From NCBI RefSeq assembly GCF_963678635.1, contig NC_087066.1:2849633-2913632 (forward strand): a DNA stretch of 64,000 bases, read 5' to 3'. Position 1 is the first letter of the stretch. Each line of letters starts with the position of its first letter. The position numbers and the translations under genes were made by a program. The notes under the pieces were generated by a model that saw only the letters and a list, made by a program, of their open reading frames with translations, ran no database searches and was not told the origin of the DNA. This document shows positions 31,781-43,841 of the stretch, one piece after another. Source of the DNA: Symsagittifera roscoffensis. Taxonomy: Eukaryota > Xenacoelomorpha > Acoela > Convolutidae.

Positions 31781-32999
31781 ATGCATGTCTACTTTGAAAA
31801 TTTAAAACAAATGTTTCCTCACTCCAAAATGACCCTTCCCATTTCGTTCAATTGTACGAATAACACCGTGAATTCTTCGACACAACCTCAAAATTTACCA
31901 AAAATATTTCGTTTCTGCCATGCATTTCAGGCCATTCTGGTCAAATTTCGCATACTCCCAGGACAACCCGGTCAATGTCCTCATTGAACTTTGAGTAACT
32001 CATTAAACCGTGTCATCAGTTAGTGTCATCAAACAGAACTTACAAAATACTTTTATCAGCAGCACATTGACTCACTTCGTGCTATAAATGGCATCATACT
32101 ACATCACAATAACTTTCCAACAAAAACATACGTCTGCTCTCTGAGTATATGAGCAAAGATAAAATGTCATTTCTGAAGTTTAGTGTATTGTCTCAATAAA
32201 TAAATTTTTTTCTTAGGGTTAAAAAGGATTGGGATGCCGGACAGTCCTGCCAACCAACAAAATAAAATTGACATAATATGCTCTTTCATTCGGTTTAGTT
32301 GATATTGGTCCTGAATATTAAAACTAGGAAAGTCGTTGGTTAGAAGGAACAAGGAAATCATCTCCCTCTTCAAGCGATTACTCAAGATTTCATGTCATAA
32401 CAGAGTGACAGTCTTCCTAGTTGACTAAAAACAATCATGCAGGCTGGAATAATTTAAAAATAACCTCCTACCAACCGTTTTTAGATCCATAGTAAGGGTC
32501 TCTGAAAACAGTAACCAAAACCATAACGCAAAAATAGAAATGCAGTAATAATTTAAACTCAAAATAACAAAAATCTTTTCTTTCATCAACATTCAATTTC
32601 AAGATTCATTTGAGATTGATTTTTTTCCTCAATTTGAACCCTTTGATCATTTCATTTTTCTCATTTTCGTCGTTTAGAAGTTCTAAAACTTCTTAATTAT
32701 TCTTATCTTTTTTGCATCTTGTTATTCGGATATTGTCACTGTTCCATCCCTTCCTCCTGTGACATTGACTCCTCACTCTCAATTTCTGAGTCTTGCAACA
32801 CATTGGTGGCCATTCTGACGCTGTTGGAGGCGGTTTTCCAATACCTCTGCCCATATCTTCTTTACTTCCTATCGGAATGATCAAGATTTTATTTTTTGTC
32901 TCAAAGATCTAAATCTTCTAGACAATCAAGTTCTTCTAATTGTTCTTTGGTCGGTGTTTCCTGTCAAATGGTCTCCCTAACATGAGCTTCCATCCATCT
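31781..32999. other. AT-rich stretch without recognised features
   Basis: No gene-like or repeat-like structure was recognised apart from possible downstream R1 sequence in the first 250 bp. The small open frame at 32693-32884 (minus) has no match that I can name. Confidence 0.5.
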
Positions 33000-35880
33000 A
33001 AGTGCCAGCATAACTGCAACTAGTCTGTGATGCGTCTGGTATACCAATGGAGAGCAGCTCTTCAGATTCCCACATCAACACGAGATTACTTCGCCCAGGA
33101 TACAACCATGAGACTTCTGCAATTTCGTTTTGCTGACGCTTCCAGCAGTAGTTCCATCTCCATCATCACTGAGTTGGATTTTGTCACTGTCGTCTACTGC
33201 ATTGTAATCCGTTGCTGTTGATCCTTTCTGCTTCTGTCTTTCAAATTCCTTAAAGTTCCCACTAGCATACCCCATGAACTTATTTCCGAGTGTCGGTTTT
33301 AGCTCGTCCTTGGTTGTTTCTGGAACTGCGGCGTCTATCTTGCAGAATAACTCATAAGGTGTCTCCGACATCGTCGCAAGTCTTACATATTTTGGAACTG
33401 AGAAAGCCTGATCCACTCTGTCCTCGTGATTTTCACGTTCACTGCCACAAAATGTACTAGGTATCGGCTTTTGAACATTAGAGCCACTGTCGAGCCTACT
33501 AGGTGTCTACTTCCAGCCTGTCGCGATAAATTTTACTCTGCCTGATGTTCATATCCACTTTTATCGCTTCTCTCCATTTTCCAATTTTTTTTCTGTTCAA
33601 ATTAAACACTCCCGGAAACACTTCTACATTGAGAGAAATATGTTTTTGTTCTAGATTCAAAAGTGAACCTGAAGAACCAGACATGCTGTGGAGTTCTAGT
33701 GCAGTCACTAGATTCACTTCAGTTCCTCCATGACAATTTGAGATTAGTTCAGTTTCCGTTTTTGCTTTCAAATCACATATCATTTTTATAACATATAGTT
33801 CCGAACAGTATCTTCAGTTGCTTATGCTGTTTGGCAAGTGTTTTCACACGGTCAAAGTCTCTATACATGTAATCTTCTAGTCCCCAGACTTTTGCCAGAC
33901 ATTTACCAAGTTCGACCCGGTCTTCTGGTCCGCAGCCAGCAACTCTACACTCTTATCTCGGTTGTTCCTAGAATCTGTAGTCATCAAGTTGTAGATGAGG
34001 TTGGGGTCGCTCAAATTGCACTCTGCAGTTAATTCTCTCTGCACGTCCTGCGTCGCACGCAATATCGAATAAGCATTTGGACTCGGTCACCATGATGGCT
34101 TCATTAACTCCAATAGTACCATCAAGCTTGTCCTCCGTCGCACCAATTCAAACTCCACTCTGTTCTTAGATTTTATTATAGAAATTGCAGTAATCTTTTC
34201 TTTCATTACAAATCGTAGCTTGACTTGCTGACTGTCAATACTTCTTATTATTGATTTTCTTGACAACAAGAACCCTAGTAACACAGCTTATTCATAGACG
34301 AAGTAACAATCTCCTGTGTCCTCATTGATGAAAGGATTGCACACCATTCCAACGATTCCCGACAACTAGTGGTATGACTTCTTTCTGATCGGTCCACCGT
34401 ATTCACTGAACTTCCTGATGTTCATATCCACTTTTATCGCTTCTCTCCACTAGCAGCGAGGTTGGGGTCGCTCAAATTGCACTCTGCAGTTAATTCTCTC
34501 TGCACGTCCTGCGTCGCACGCAATATCGAATAAGCATTTGGACTCGGTCACCATGATGGCTTCATTAACTCCAATAGTACCATCAAGCTTGTCCTCCGTC
34601 GCACCAATTCAAAAGTGATCTCCATTAAGTCCCCGTCGATTCTTTCGTGAGCTCAAGTTTTTTATTCGAGAAACGTCGGATCTCGTTGCAATTCCTCGGG
34701 GGCCCCAGTTCCACAGTTTCTTTCATGTTCACTCGCAGTGGCTTTGGTGAATGTCCAATAGCGCTGGTAAGAGCAAGGTCTTTGCCAACTCACTGCTTTC
34801 TCTCAGCAATTTCGCACGGGCATTTAGCGCTGGTATCGACATTTGCTTTCACATGAACCGGACGGAACATAGAGCGTCTCTCCGTTTCGCACACGCTACT
34901 GCCGTTCCTCTTCTGCACAGATCATAAGGTCCAATAAGTTTGTCATTGAGAGAGCACCTTCTATTCTTTTGATCTTTTGCTTTCTTCCAAATCGTACTCT
35001 TGCATTATCAGTCCCGTCATACACCAAGCAATTCTGAGTTGCAGCTCAATTGTTACGTACTGTAATGCTATTAGAGCTTGTATTTTCACAGTAGTTTGCA
35101 TTTCTTCTTCTCCCCGTTTGCTCCACCGTTTCTGTGTGAATCTCTGAAGAGGCAAACGTTCCATATGCCTTCTGCTTCCTTGTCGTGCCTTTGGTCAATT
35201 CTTGCAGGTAACATTCTATGGCACTATTATTTTCTAGAGCAATTAGATGTCCTCTAGCTGAGTTTCTGTATTCCTTCTTTTCCATGTATCCCCCTGCGGG
35301 CTCGTCTATCGATACTGTGTCCGAGACCGTCAATCGGTTGCGTTCAACTTTGGTGAGCTGTCCATTTCCGTGGTTCAAGCATGATGGTTTGAAATCCCTA
35401 AGAGTACTCTCACCACATTGGCCGAGTGTTTCCATACCTAGCGTGGCTCCAGTAAGAGTGCGGTCACTCCTCTTGGTTTTTTGGCTGACTGATCTTAATC
35501 CTGCCATGAGGATGGGTGGCACCATCGCTACAACGGTCAGCGTGCCAGGCAACCTGTTTTGAACGTGCCAGGCAACCTGTCATCGCCCTGACCCATATCA
35601 CCGTCATCTTCAACTCGCTTACGTTTAGCTGAATTGCTAGTTTTCGTTGGAGGTTCAGAGTCCACCTTTGGCTTTCCAGTTTTTTTCTTAAAGTTACCTT
35701 GCTGCCTAACTTCATCTTCATGTCGTTGATCTTGTCAATCACCATCTTCGATCGCCTCGTTCCTTTTTGAATTCTGGACAGGTATACCATTTCCTCGTTG
35801 CTTTCTTGGTGCGTCATCTTAAACGGGGAGTTTGTCTCACTTTCATCAGTGGCCGAATCAAAAAGCAATATGCTCATTCT
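33000..35880 (-). pseudogene. Unidentified coding remnants, distal part of element D
   Basis: Several minus-strand stretches in different frames look protein-coding: 35464-35877 (basic, helical, MSILLFDSATDESETNSPF), 35046-35552 (Thr/Arg-rich) and 33075-33416 (SVPKYVRLATMSETPYELF). At about 34900-34310 lies the module with LLPALLDIHQS and EYGGPIRKKSY that recurs at 8752-9195. No catalytic motif was recognised. The frame is broken repeatedly and partly rearranged by duplications. Confidence 0.5.
33997..34612. repeat. 155-bp direct duplication with a second copied patch
   Basis: 33997-34151 recurs at 34458-34612 with no difference that I could see. Immediately before the second copy, 34416-34449 matches 33543-33577. 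The second block is therefore a composite of two segments copied from 400-900 bp away. Confidence 0.82.
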
Positions 35881-36125
35881 CCCTTCCCATTTGTCTAGTT
35901 AGTCAAGAATTGCCCGCATCAGTGCTCTGTTGAGACATATTTTCAAAATCGACTGAGTTCCGTAGCACTTCACTACTGTCCAGACGTCCTCCACAAAGCA
36001 ACTCTGTGCATACCACAGCTTGTTCTGTTTTCATGATCCCGGTGGTAAACTTCCCACTCTTCTTCTGGCAGGATTCTCAAAAAAGATACTAGCGCTGAGT
36101 CTTCTAACTTTCTCCTGCGTGGAAA

Positions 36126-36900
36126 CTACGTTAAAAAATTTTGTAGTAGTTTCAATCGTGCTAGGAGAGTTATGGTCTGCACTATAATCTCCGGCAAATT
36201 ATGGGCTGCATTCAAAAAGGTTGAGGAAGGCTTCAGCGTGGAAGTTTCATCTTCTGCTGGTTCAGCCGTCTCTACCAACGTTTCTGCTCCTTCTTCGTTT
36301 CCGTCCAAAAAACTGAAGTTCATGCTAGACGCACCAACTACTGGGGCTTTGTTGTCGTCTGTTCTCGCTTGACCGGGATCCTGCTTCATTGATTCTTTCG
36401 GTTGAAGGTCTTCATTCTCTTTATCGTCTCGCTTTTTTTTTCTTCCCAGACCCTGAAGGTCCTTGCTCAACAGTCGTTATTTCAACTGGAAGCTTTAGCC
36501 CGATTACCTTACTTGCTGACCGGCCTTCACATTCTCCGTGTTCAATCACAACTTTCGAGCAATCGATGGACGCTAGAGCAGTCCTAGTCAGCAGTTTTCC
36601 AGTTATTGCCAACTCTGGTCTCCCATTCATGACTATTAGTGCAGCTTCTTGTAAATCTGTTTTGCCTTCCATTGCAGTTGTTGCCAGCTCCAACTTGGCC
36701 CTATCTTCCTCAAATCTTACAAGTTTCGGAGTGCCCGCATTGCTCATTCTTCTCCTCGTCGACTCATCCGCATTTGCAAACTGCGTATATTGCAGCACGG
36801 CAGGTTTTCTGCAGACGAAGCACGGATCCATCAATTCGGAGAAATTTGCCATCCTCCTTCCATTGTTTTGGATGGCTTTCAACCTGGGAGTGTGTACTAC
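36126..36900 (-). pseudogene. Unidentified coding region with Cys-pair motif (element D)
   Basis: The stretch 36421-36882 (153 codons) reads MDPCFVCRKPAVLQYTQFAN, with a CX2C pair, and then a regular hydrophobic pattern (EAALIVMNGRPELAITGKL, CSKVVIEHGE) reminiscent of a beta-rich fold. It overlaps a 114-codon stretch at 36126-36470 rich in Lys, Asp and Glu, in another frame. A protease-like fold is conceivable from position and pattern, but there is no Asp-Ser/Thr-Gly. Confidence 0.5.
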
Positions 36901-37035
36901 GGAGTCTGCTACGAGCCATTCCTTGTGTCGTAAGGTCTCAAATTCGAGAGCTCATTCGATCGCGGAAGTGATTGTTGAAATTTACCGCTGTCATATCGGG
37001 CTCTGCTTTTTTCACAAACAGCAAACCTTCGCTCA

Positions 37036-38640
37036 TCAATTCACGTAACACATTCTGCTCGCACAATTGAGTGTGATTCTGTAGGCGTCCCCTTTTGCGT
37101 CAGGGAACGTCACAATTTCGCTGACGCCCCTGATCAGTGCTAAGGGATCTGTCCTCTTAGCGAGTGAGCCCTGGGTAATTTTTCGCCAGAAAGGATGCGG
37201 TCCATCCTTCTCCCAACCCTTCCAACATGCGATCCGTCTTCTCCTCGCTTGTTCTCTGTCCAGAATGCCTCGGGTGTTGTCTGGCACATCCTGTCCACGA
37301 ATTCCGCTGACTTCTCTCCTTCGTTTTCCGCCAATTTCAATTCTCTTACCAGGTAAGCGTGTATCTTCGCGATCATCGGTTGGCCCACTCCAAAGCGTCC
37401 GCGTCCCAATGCTCCTACTCGAAGAGTCCAGCGCAGCCATTTGGTTTGCCTTCGGCTTCGTTCGCAAAACGATAGCCTCCAAAAGAGCTTTCGTTTCTTT
37501 GGCGTTCTGCCTCTTTTACTTTGCTTCATCATCGAACTCCATTCTTCCGATCCGCAGAACATTAGACAACTCCACTATCACCTGAGGATTTTTATCAGTT
37601 CCTGTCTTTATCTTCAGCTGCTGGCTGAAATTGGACAGTTCCAATCCAACACTTCGTCTAACACAAGCAAGTGTAATGAATGCTCTTTCAATCCTCTCAT
37701 AGCGTTTGATATATCTGAACATACTGCAGGCAATTCTGACCGAAGAGGTCTAAGATTCCTCACCTCCACTTTGCGAATTGGGGAAGTCATGATCACATCA
37801 TATTTCCCTTCTGAGAGGAGCGCTATCATTGCATACGCAAATTTCAATCCGTCCGGGGGTGTTCATATCCCGAGGATAACACAAAAACTGGTTTTGGAGA
37901 TATATTTTGGAACCCGCCTTCTTTCAACACGACCTTGATATCACCTATGGATTCCAGAAAGTCTTTGAATGCTGGACACACCGCAGCTTCTGTCGAACCC
38001 CAATCGCGATTAATATGGATTGCATTCAATCCAGGTCGGTTCCCGCCAACATTATCACATCGGGCCAGATTAAGGACTTGGAGGTGTTCACAAAGTCCAA
38101 GCTCGCAATCACTAGTATCTTCACCTTTCTCATCTCTGCTTTGCAGTAGGCTGCGAAAATGGTCTTGTCTATTCTGAAACTCAATTCAAAATATCGTTCT
38201 GCATCCTTTTCCTGTGTCACTTGCTTCGGATAAGCTCTCTCCATCACATGGGCTGGAGGCGCTCGCACCTGTTTAAGCATCTATTCATGTTGCCTGGTGG
38301 GTCCCCGTCTTCTCAGGAACCTCCCCGGTCTCTCCTCTCTGGTTTGCTCAACTTGAGTCCTCCTTACATCTTGCAATGGTATGGCATTCACAGGACCAAT
38401 GGTGTTGTTTGACGGCAGTCCCTCAATGTCAGCCAACCGTAATGCTGTCGTAGAGCTGAAGTTGATTTCTGCCGCGATCAACCGGTCCACTCATACGATC
38501 GAGTACAGTGCATTGACTGACAGTATCGCACCATTCAGCCTCCTCTTTACACCAGCTGCAAATCTCACTGTCTGAAGGTTGAATTTCATCAAATCTTGCT
38601 TGTAATTGTGTTAAGGGGACGATGTCAGTCATGACCACAC
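37036..38640 (-). pseudogene. Unidentified coding region following the SGNH domain (element D)
   Basis: Translation pieces run nearly end to end. 38429-38638 has ICSWCKEEAEWC; 38281-38490 has FSSTTALRLADIEGLPSNN; 38026-38280 ends WPDVIMLAGTDLDW. 37844-38029 continues AIHINRDWGSTEAAVCPAF, then 37614-37847 reads YDVIMTSPIRKVEVRNLRPL and 37516-37722 reads KIKTGTDKNPQVIVELSNV. The regular pattern implies a once-functional globular protein. I cannot assign it to a known Gag, enzyme or envelope family. Confidence 0.6.
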
Positions 38641-38899
38641 CAGGGAACTCCTTTATGGACGTAGTTCCTCCCTGAACGTAGTCGTCGTCGTCGTCGTTGT
38701 CTCGGATCTAGAGTTACCTAAGGTTGTTTCCATCGTTTGATTGACTGTTCCATTTCTTCGTCGGGGTTGAATGGTCCTTCTCGCTGGTACTTCACTCAAT
38801 CGATCCAATACGTCTGACTTCTGTTCTTGCTCAATCGAGCTCTACATCACTTGAAGCACGGCTGGGATTGATTCCAAGCGTTTCTCCAAATTAGGCGGA

Positions 38900-40470
38900 A
38901 CAAAAAGTGAAATCGCTGGCTTATTAGTCGTTTCCTCCGTTCGTAGAGCTCCAGTGTCTAATAAATCCACCTTCAAATCGTTTCATTGTTCCTGGAAGAC
39001 ACGTTTCACTCAGACTTGTCCTTCTATACTAATGAATTGTACTCCGTCAGTGGTGAATCGGGCTTTATCCAGAGCTCTCAACCCGTGCTCCAAGTCCACT
39101 AAGATCTTTGGTCAAGCATTGCTTACTCCAGATTCCGCACTTTGTCGTTCCACCTCACGACTCTTTCATTGTGTCTTCTAGCCGTTGTTGATTGTGTTCT
39201 TTTGATCATAGGTATTTTGATGGTCAGTACCGAGCACTGAAACTTTTACCACACTGCTGTATACAAGCACACCAGCTTCTCATTGAGCTTCTTCTAAGTC
39301 TGTACTTTCGGAAAGGTTGTCGGTGTCTATTGGAATCATCACATTCACAATTCTGCCCATAAACTGAACCATTCGATACAGCCGGGCCACTGTGGCAACT
39401 CCAAATTCCATCACCGTGATGATCAATGAGGTTCTCAGGTTCTGCAACATTCTCACTAGTCTATCGCCCAATATCAAATGTGACGTTTCGAGGGGTGGTT
39501 GCTGCATGTTCATTAGTGTTACTCTAAGTTTAACTGTTGAAGCATGCTGGCATGTCCGTATCCCGGGCTCCCGTGAAACTGTTCTTGATCCGATTATTCT
39601 TCTGTACGGCTAGCACACCCAAAAATTTCCTCATCGGCATCTCCCTGATCTTTCTAGTGGAAGTTTTTCCTTACTTCGTCATCAGAGCAGCTCCTGTCTT
39701 TTTCACTACCTATGAGGAGAGCTCTACTCTGCCGGTATCATCAATTTTTCTATAGGGTGCAGTCACTCAAGTTTTCTATTTCTTCTCTTACTTTTTGTTT
39801 CAGTCCTCAAATAGTCTCTTTCACATATCTCTATCTTTTTCAAGTTTGGCCAAAGTTTTTCTCACTTGGTGCAGCTCGTCTCTCTCGTTTCTTTCAGATC
39901 GTCCATGTTTCCACTCGTTTGTACTAGTTCCTCTACTCTTCGCGGGCCCTCTTGGCGGGCTCTCTTGGCGGCCTCTACTCTTGGCGGGCTCTCTTGGCGG
40001 GCCCCGCGGCTTCCAACTGTGAGCTAGACGAGGCAGCCTCGCTACTCCTTTCTTGATGGAGAGCTTAATACCTACTCCTCAAGCCGGGTCAAGGCCTGGT
40101 TGGGAGAGGCATCACTACATTCTGGTACGAACACGTGCTACCCACCCCGGGTTCGTGCGCCAAGTCGCTTCTCGAGAGAGCTCCATTTGTCCATCTCATA
40201 ACACGCAGACTAGGGCAATCCAACACTCCTTGCTCGCCCCTAAGCTGCTATCATCAAGACTTCCGAGGCCGGTCCTCACGGTTGTCACGCCCTAGAATGA
40301 TCGTCAGAGCAGTCGTCAACATGATTACCTCTGAGTCGCCCTGGGCGTAGTCTCTTTCCAGTAGCCTATAAGAGAGCTCGTCTGTGACTGGTCCTACGTA
40401 GACATCGGCCAAAACCATCAGTGCGTCAAAGTTGTCCTTTCTAATTCGCTTCGTTGTTTGAATTCGATAA
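38900..40470 (-). pseudogene. SGNH-type Gag N-terminus (element D)
   Basis: Order as at 7336-6068: N-terminal domain (40254-40499, VLADVYVGPVTDELSYRLLE), coiled coil (about 40020-39700, ELHEVRKTLAKLEKDRDM), and an SGNH domain at about 39500-38920. Block I reads LILGDRL at 39461-39469, with Arg at the Ser position. Block II reads EFGVATVARLY. Block III reads IDTDNLSES. The C-terminal block reads TDGVQF at 39037-39048, with Gln where the catalytic His is expected. So the full domain length is present but three motifs are altered. Frames change several times. Confidence 0.75.
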
Positions 40471-40800
40471 ATCGATTTCGTAATCGACTGAAAGATCAAA
40501 AATTAAAATGATCCATCAGGATCTAGAAACACGGTCACGACTAATACTTCTGTCACATTGCATTGCTACAATTTCATAACAAAATATATTTAAAAACAGC
40601 CAGACAAAAGATTTTGATCTTTTGAAAAATATATTAAAAATCATTTCAATCTAAAGTCTTAGAAACTGATCTAAAAGTAGACAACCGAATCTTTGGATCT
40701 ACTCCTAGGTTTATTGTTTGAACATTCGGGGTCACTAACCTTTCCGAACCGAAGATCTTAATAACATAACAACAAACTACATAACACATTCTACACTCAA
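40471..40800 (-). other. Leader or LTR-like region of element D
   Basis: Counterpart of 7337-7690. Shared words and position upstream of the SGNH-type Gag support a 5' LTR/leader. Its upstream side meets the 3' end region of element C. Confidence 0.5.
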
Positions 40801-41231
40801 CCTATGTTTAATTGAAGTGTCTTTATACACTTCTCTATTGGTATCCGAAAAAGTTACACGTATCAGCGCGTCTAATTTCAGAGGATGCAGTCATCCTCTG
40901 TTCGGGTTATACACCGGAAGCGAGAGTTCTTTCACTTTCTTCCCCAGCAAGAAGTCTCCTAGTCTCGTCAGGGAGAAAACCAAGTCTTGAGGGTCAACGT
41001 GCTGCTTCTCCGACGCTCTCGTCACCAGGAAGCATAAATATCTGCGAAGCCGCCGGTGGCAAAGCTGCTACACCCTATATTCCTAGTCTTTGCTTCCATA
41101 AAAACTACTTTGTCCTAAATTCTATTTTCAATGCTGTTCTAAAACTCATATCAGCAAAAAAAAAATAGCTATCGCACAATTCCTATCCATAAATATAAAA
41201 TCACTATGTGTTAGTTTTATGCTATTGAGTG
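40801..41231 (-). other. Untranslated region between element C pol and element D leader
   Basis: Lies after the pol stop of element C (41232) and before the D leader. It may hold C's 3' LTR, or an LTR shared by the two. A 118-codon open frame on the plus strand (40812-41168) has no recognised motif and is probably chance. Confidence 0.45.
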
Positions 41232-42244
41232 TTATGCAATTGAGCATGATATTGGCAGATTAAAATAAGTTTCTATATAAAATTTTTTAGGATCTTCATC
41301 TGTTTCTGCCTCTAAGTCACCTGTTTCTCTTGCATTTTTCAGTGTGTACAAGACCTACCACCACTCCGGGACAAAAATTTCCATCGAGGTCCCCGTCGAC
41401 CGCATACCGGATATTTAGTTAGGGTTGGACGCGGGAATGAACAATGGCTCTTCCTGGGCTGCCTAGGAAGGATCATGTTTGTCGTTCTTTAAGTATTTCA
41501 TGCTCTCGCGGCCCACGTCCTGATTCATGACACTGGTTTTTTTTGGATCTGATTTCATTTCGTTCAACCACTCAAAGACGCGCAGGTTTGTCAATTCTTG
41601 TACGTTAGACTGCTGCTGATGGTCGTCAAATTCCACTGCGGGTTCAGACTGATCGTCGATCCATTCTTTGTCTTGATCATCAACAATATATACATCCTAG
41701 GACTCGGTTATCTCCTTCAGATCCACTAGATCTTCTACTATCTTTTTCAGGTTTATCCTGTCCACTACGAAGTCGCCTTCGTAGGGTTTAGAGGTCTTTC
41801 GGGATTCGGGAAAGTTTATTCATCCGCTTCAATTATTTCATTAGGATAAAAGTCAACGGCGCGCTTGTTCCTTCTTCATGTGCCTCGTTCCCATCGTTTT
41901 TTTCCTGGCGTCTTTCTCCTTGACTTCGCAAGCAGAGTCCATCATCAAGAAGTCGCCCTCCTCCATCTGTTCTGGTATATACTAGTCTTCTGTGGTTGGG
42001 TTATGTGGTTTAATGTTTTCATAGTACGGAGCGTGGCCTGTAATCGGTCTGTAAAAATATCCCTCCTGATGCACTTCCGTTAACATGAATGGTCCCCTCA
42101 ATGTCTTCAGGAGTTTCTTCGTTTCTTTCGGTGGGTTAACGTTCTCGAAAACCCACACATAATCTCCGACGGAGTCAGTTTTCTCACCAGCTGTTTTCTT
42201 CTCAAACTTTTTCCAGCCACTACTGAGCTTGTTGCGTCTTGCGT
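41232..42244 (-). pseudogene. Integrase C-terminal domain and pol tail (element C)
   Basis: Reading down from 42244 the minus strand gives GDYVWVFENVNPPKETKKLL, then RGPFMLTEVHQEGYFYRPIT and HYENIKPHN-like sequence (PYYENIKPHN), typical of the DNA-binding end of Gypsy integrases. An acidic tail follows, continuing to a stop at 41232-41234 (FNLPISCSIA). A few in-frame stops interrupt it. Confidence 0.75.
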
Positions 42245-42760
42245 CTACTTAAGTCGTTTAGCTGCTGCTGACATCTGATTGATCGCATCTCCTACATAAA
42301 TGGACCTGTTGTCTTCTTTTTTCATACTCCGCTCATGCCCAGTCAACATCATGTGTGGACTGATTCCTGTTGTGGAAGGTTGCGTTTTGTTGTAAGCTCC
42401 CATTACTTGTGGCAAATATCTGTCACAGTCAGTCATGTATCGGGAACAATAAACCCTCAGCATCGACACTAACGTTCGATTTTGCCTTTCCACTAAGACA
42501 TTCATCTGGGGATGGTATGTCGTGGAGTGAGCCTGAGCCACCTGTGAACGTCTCATTAGCTCTTTGATCATCAGTCACCCGCATCGTCTTTCATCTGTTG
42601 GCATCAGTCACCCACTTCTCGCTTGCCGTCTTCATCCCAGGCCACTCAATGAGGTTCCTGTGATATACCTTATCGCTTCTTTGATGGCCCACCTGATCAA
42701 ATGACATAAAAAAACTTTTCCGTTTGATAGAGTTGCGGCAATACTATCACGTTATATTTG
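42245..42760 (-). pseudogene. Integrase fragment with internal deletion (element C)
   Basis: At about 42760-42590 the zinc-binding part is readable (VIVLPQLYQTE, then DQVGHQRSDKVYHRNLIEWPG). The frame then jumps to 42571-42245 with STTYHPQMNVLVERQNRTL, which holds the catalytic-type Glu, and MGAYNKTQPSTTGISPHMML. The two catalytic Asp blocks between them are missing, a deletion of roughly 100 residues. The enzyme cannot work. The tandem duplication joint (42508) falls inside this domain. Confidence 0.85.
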
Positions 42761-43775
42761 TACAGTCCTTGTCCTCTTCTTTCCTTTTGCAAGCAACAAT
42801 CCCATCCTTATTCAGATATAACCGTTCCTATTTCTGCATATAGTGCTGTCTCAAGATCCGGTAGTTATCTTCTTCCAAATCTGGTGCCCCTTGTCATACG
42901 GTCATTTCTCCGCGCTCCTAGTAAGTCTGAGAGTTTGTATATTGCCCTCAAGTACGTCTTCTTGACCCTAAGGTGAGCGTTCAGCTCATCGGCTTGATGT
43001 GCGTCATATTCCATCTTTACACACCAAATCTTTGTCAATGATTTTGTCTCCCGCTTGAATGGCACTAGATCAATCCTGACTGCTTCCTTCTGCGGTAATA
43101 GGCTCATCGAACGTTTTGACCCCGCTATCATCTCCAAGTCATCTGCCGCGTTATTGATGACTTTCTAACTCGGGTACAGGTGTCAGGATCACTATCAGGA
43201 TCTTGATACCTCTCCCTGGCCAAGTCTTTGGCCGAGTCTCCATCAGCAATTTGTGGATCGCCAACTTTAATAATTCAGACCCCGTACTTGAGTTACGTGT
43301 CACTCTCCGATTTCCTCGAGGTGTCTTCGACAGATAACTCTATCGTAGGGTGTGTCTCCACGGCAGATTCTGATGTTCATGATCTACTCATCCATCTAAA
43401 CACCCGAACCAAACTTTCTCCTCCTAGATTTGCCCATCTTCTAATCCGCTTTCTTCAGTGTCCGACTCATTGGACAAATTTTTCTTCCTCCGAGTTTTCC
43501 GACTCGACTTCTATCAGTTCATGATCAGGCGCCTCAAAAGTGACTGTCTTCTTCTGAGTCCTGACCTCTTGTTCCCTTGTCTTGTTCGATGTTCCCATAA
43601 AAACGCTTTGAGGAATTGGGGAAACTAGTTGCTGAACTACTGGCCTATAATCTTTTTCATTTTTTTTGTGTTGGCGTCTTGATGGTTTCATCTGTAATTT
43701 CTCACTGATCATCAGCAAAACCATGCCCGCTGCACATTCAAAATCTTCTCTAATTTTTTCTCTCTTATAATCCAT
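42758..43775 (-). pseudogene. pol spacer between RT and integrase, unit 1 (element C)
   Basis: 43467-43775 reads EKDYRPVVQQLVSPIPQSVF and TVTFEAPDHELIEVESENSE, an acidic spacer; 42865-43137 reads LLPQKEAVRIDLVPFKRETK and NAHLRVKKTYLRAIYKLSDL, which precedes the integrase zinc domain. RNase H is largely missing between this and RT. Confidence 0.7.
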
Positions 43776-43841
43776 TCAGCGTTCGCATCACTTCTAATGT
43801 GAGTTGCACCGTTTTATCTAGCAATGATAGGCTGTTTATGT

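Larger units (their letters stand above)
33000..40800 (-). mobile_element. Element D: degenerate element with SGNH-type Gag and unidentified downstream coding region
   Basis: On the minus strand a leader (40800-40470) precedes an SGNH-type Gag N-terminus (40470-38900), as at 7690-6068. Downstream lie long coding remnants (38640-33000) with protein-like composition but no Gypsy capsid, protease, RT or integrase that I can see. One part (about 34900-34310) matches the module inserted into element B. I treat it as one element because strand and order are consistent, but a chain of separate fragments is possible. Confidence 0.5.

Noticed and set aside
40812-41168. 118-codon plus-strand open frame
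   Set aside because: No motif, opposite strand to the surrounding elements, and it ends in a run of A; it lies in the untranslated gap between C and D.
41300-41341. Pyrimidine-rich tract ending in CAG, like a 3' splice site on the plus strand
   Set aside because: The minus strand here is the pol tail of element C, and no plus-strand exon is readable downstream.
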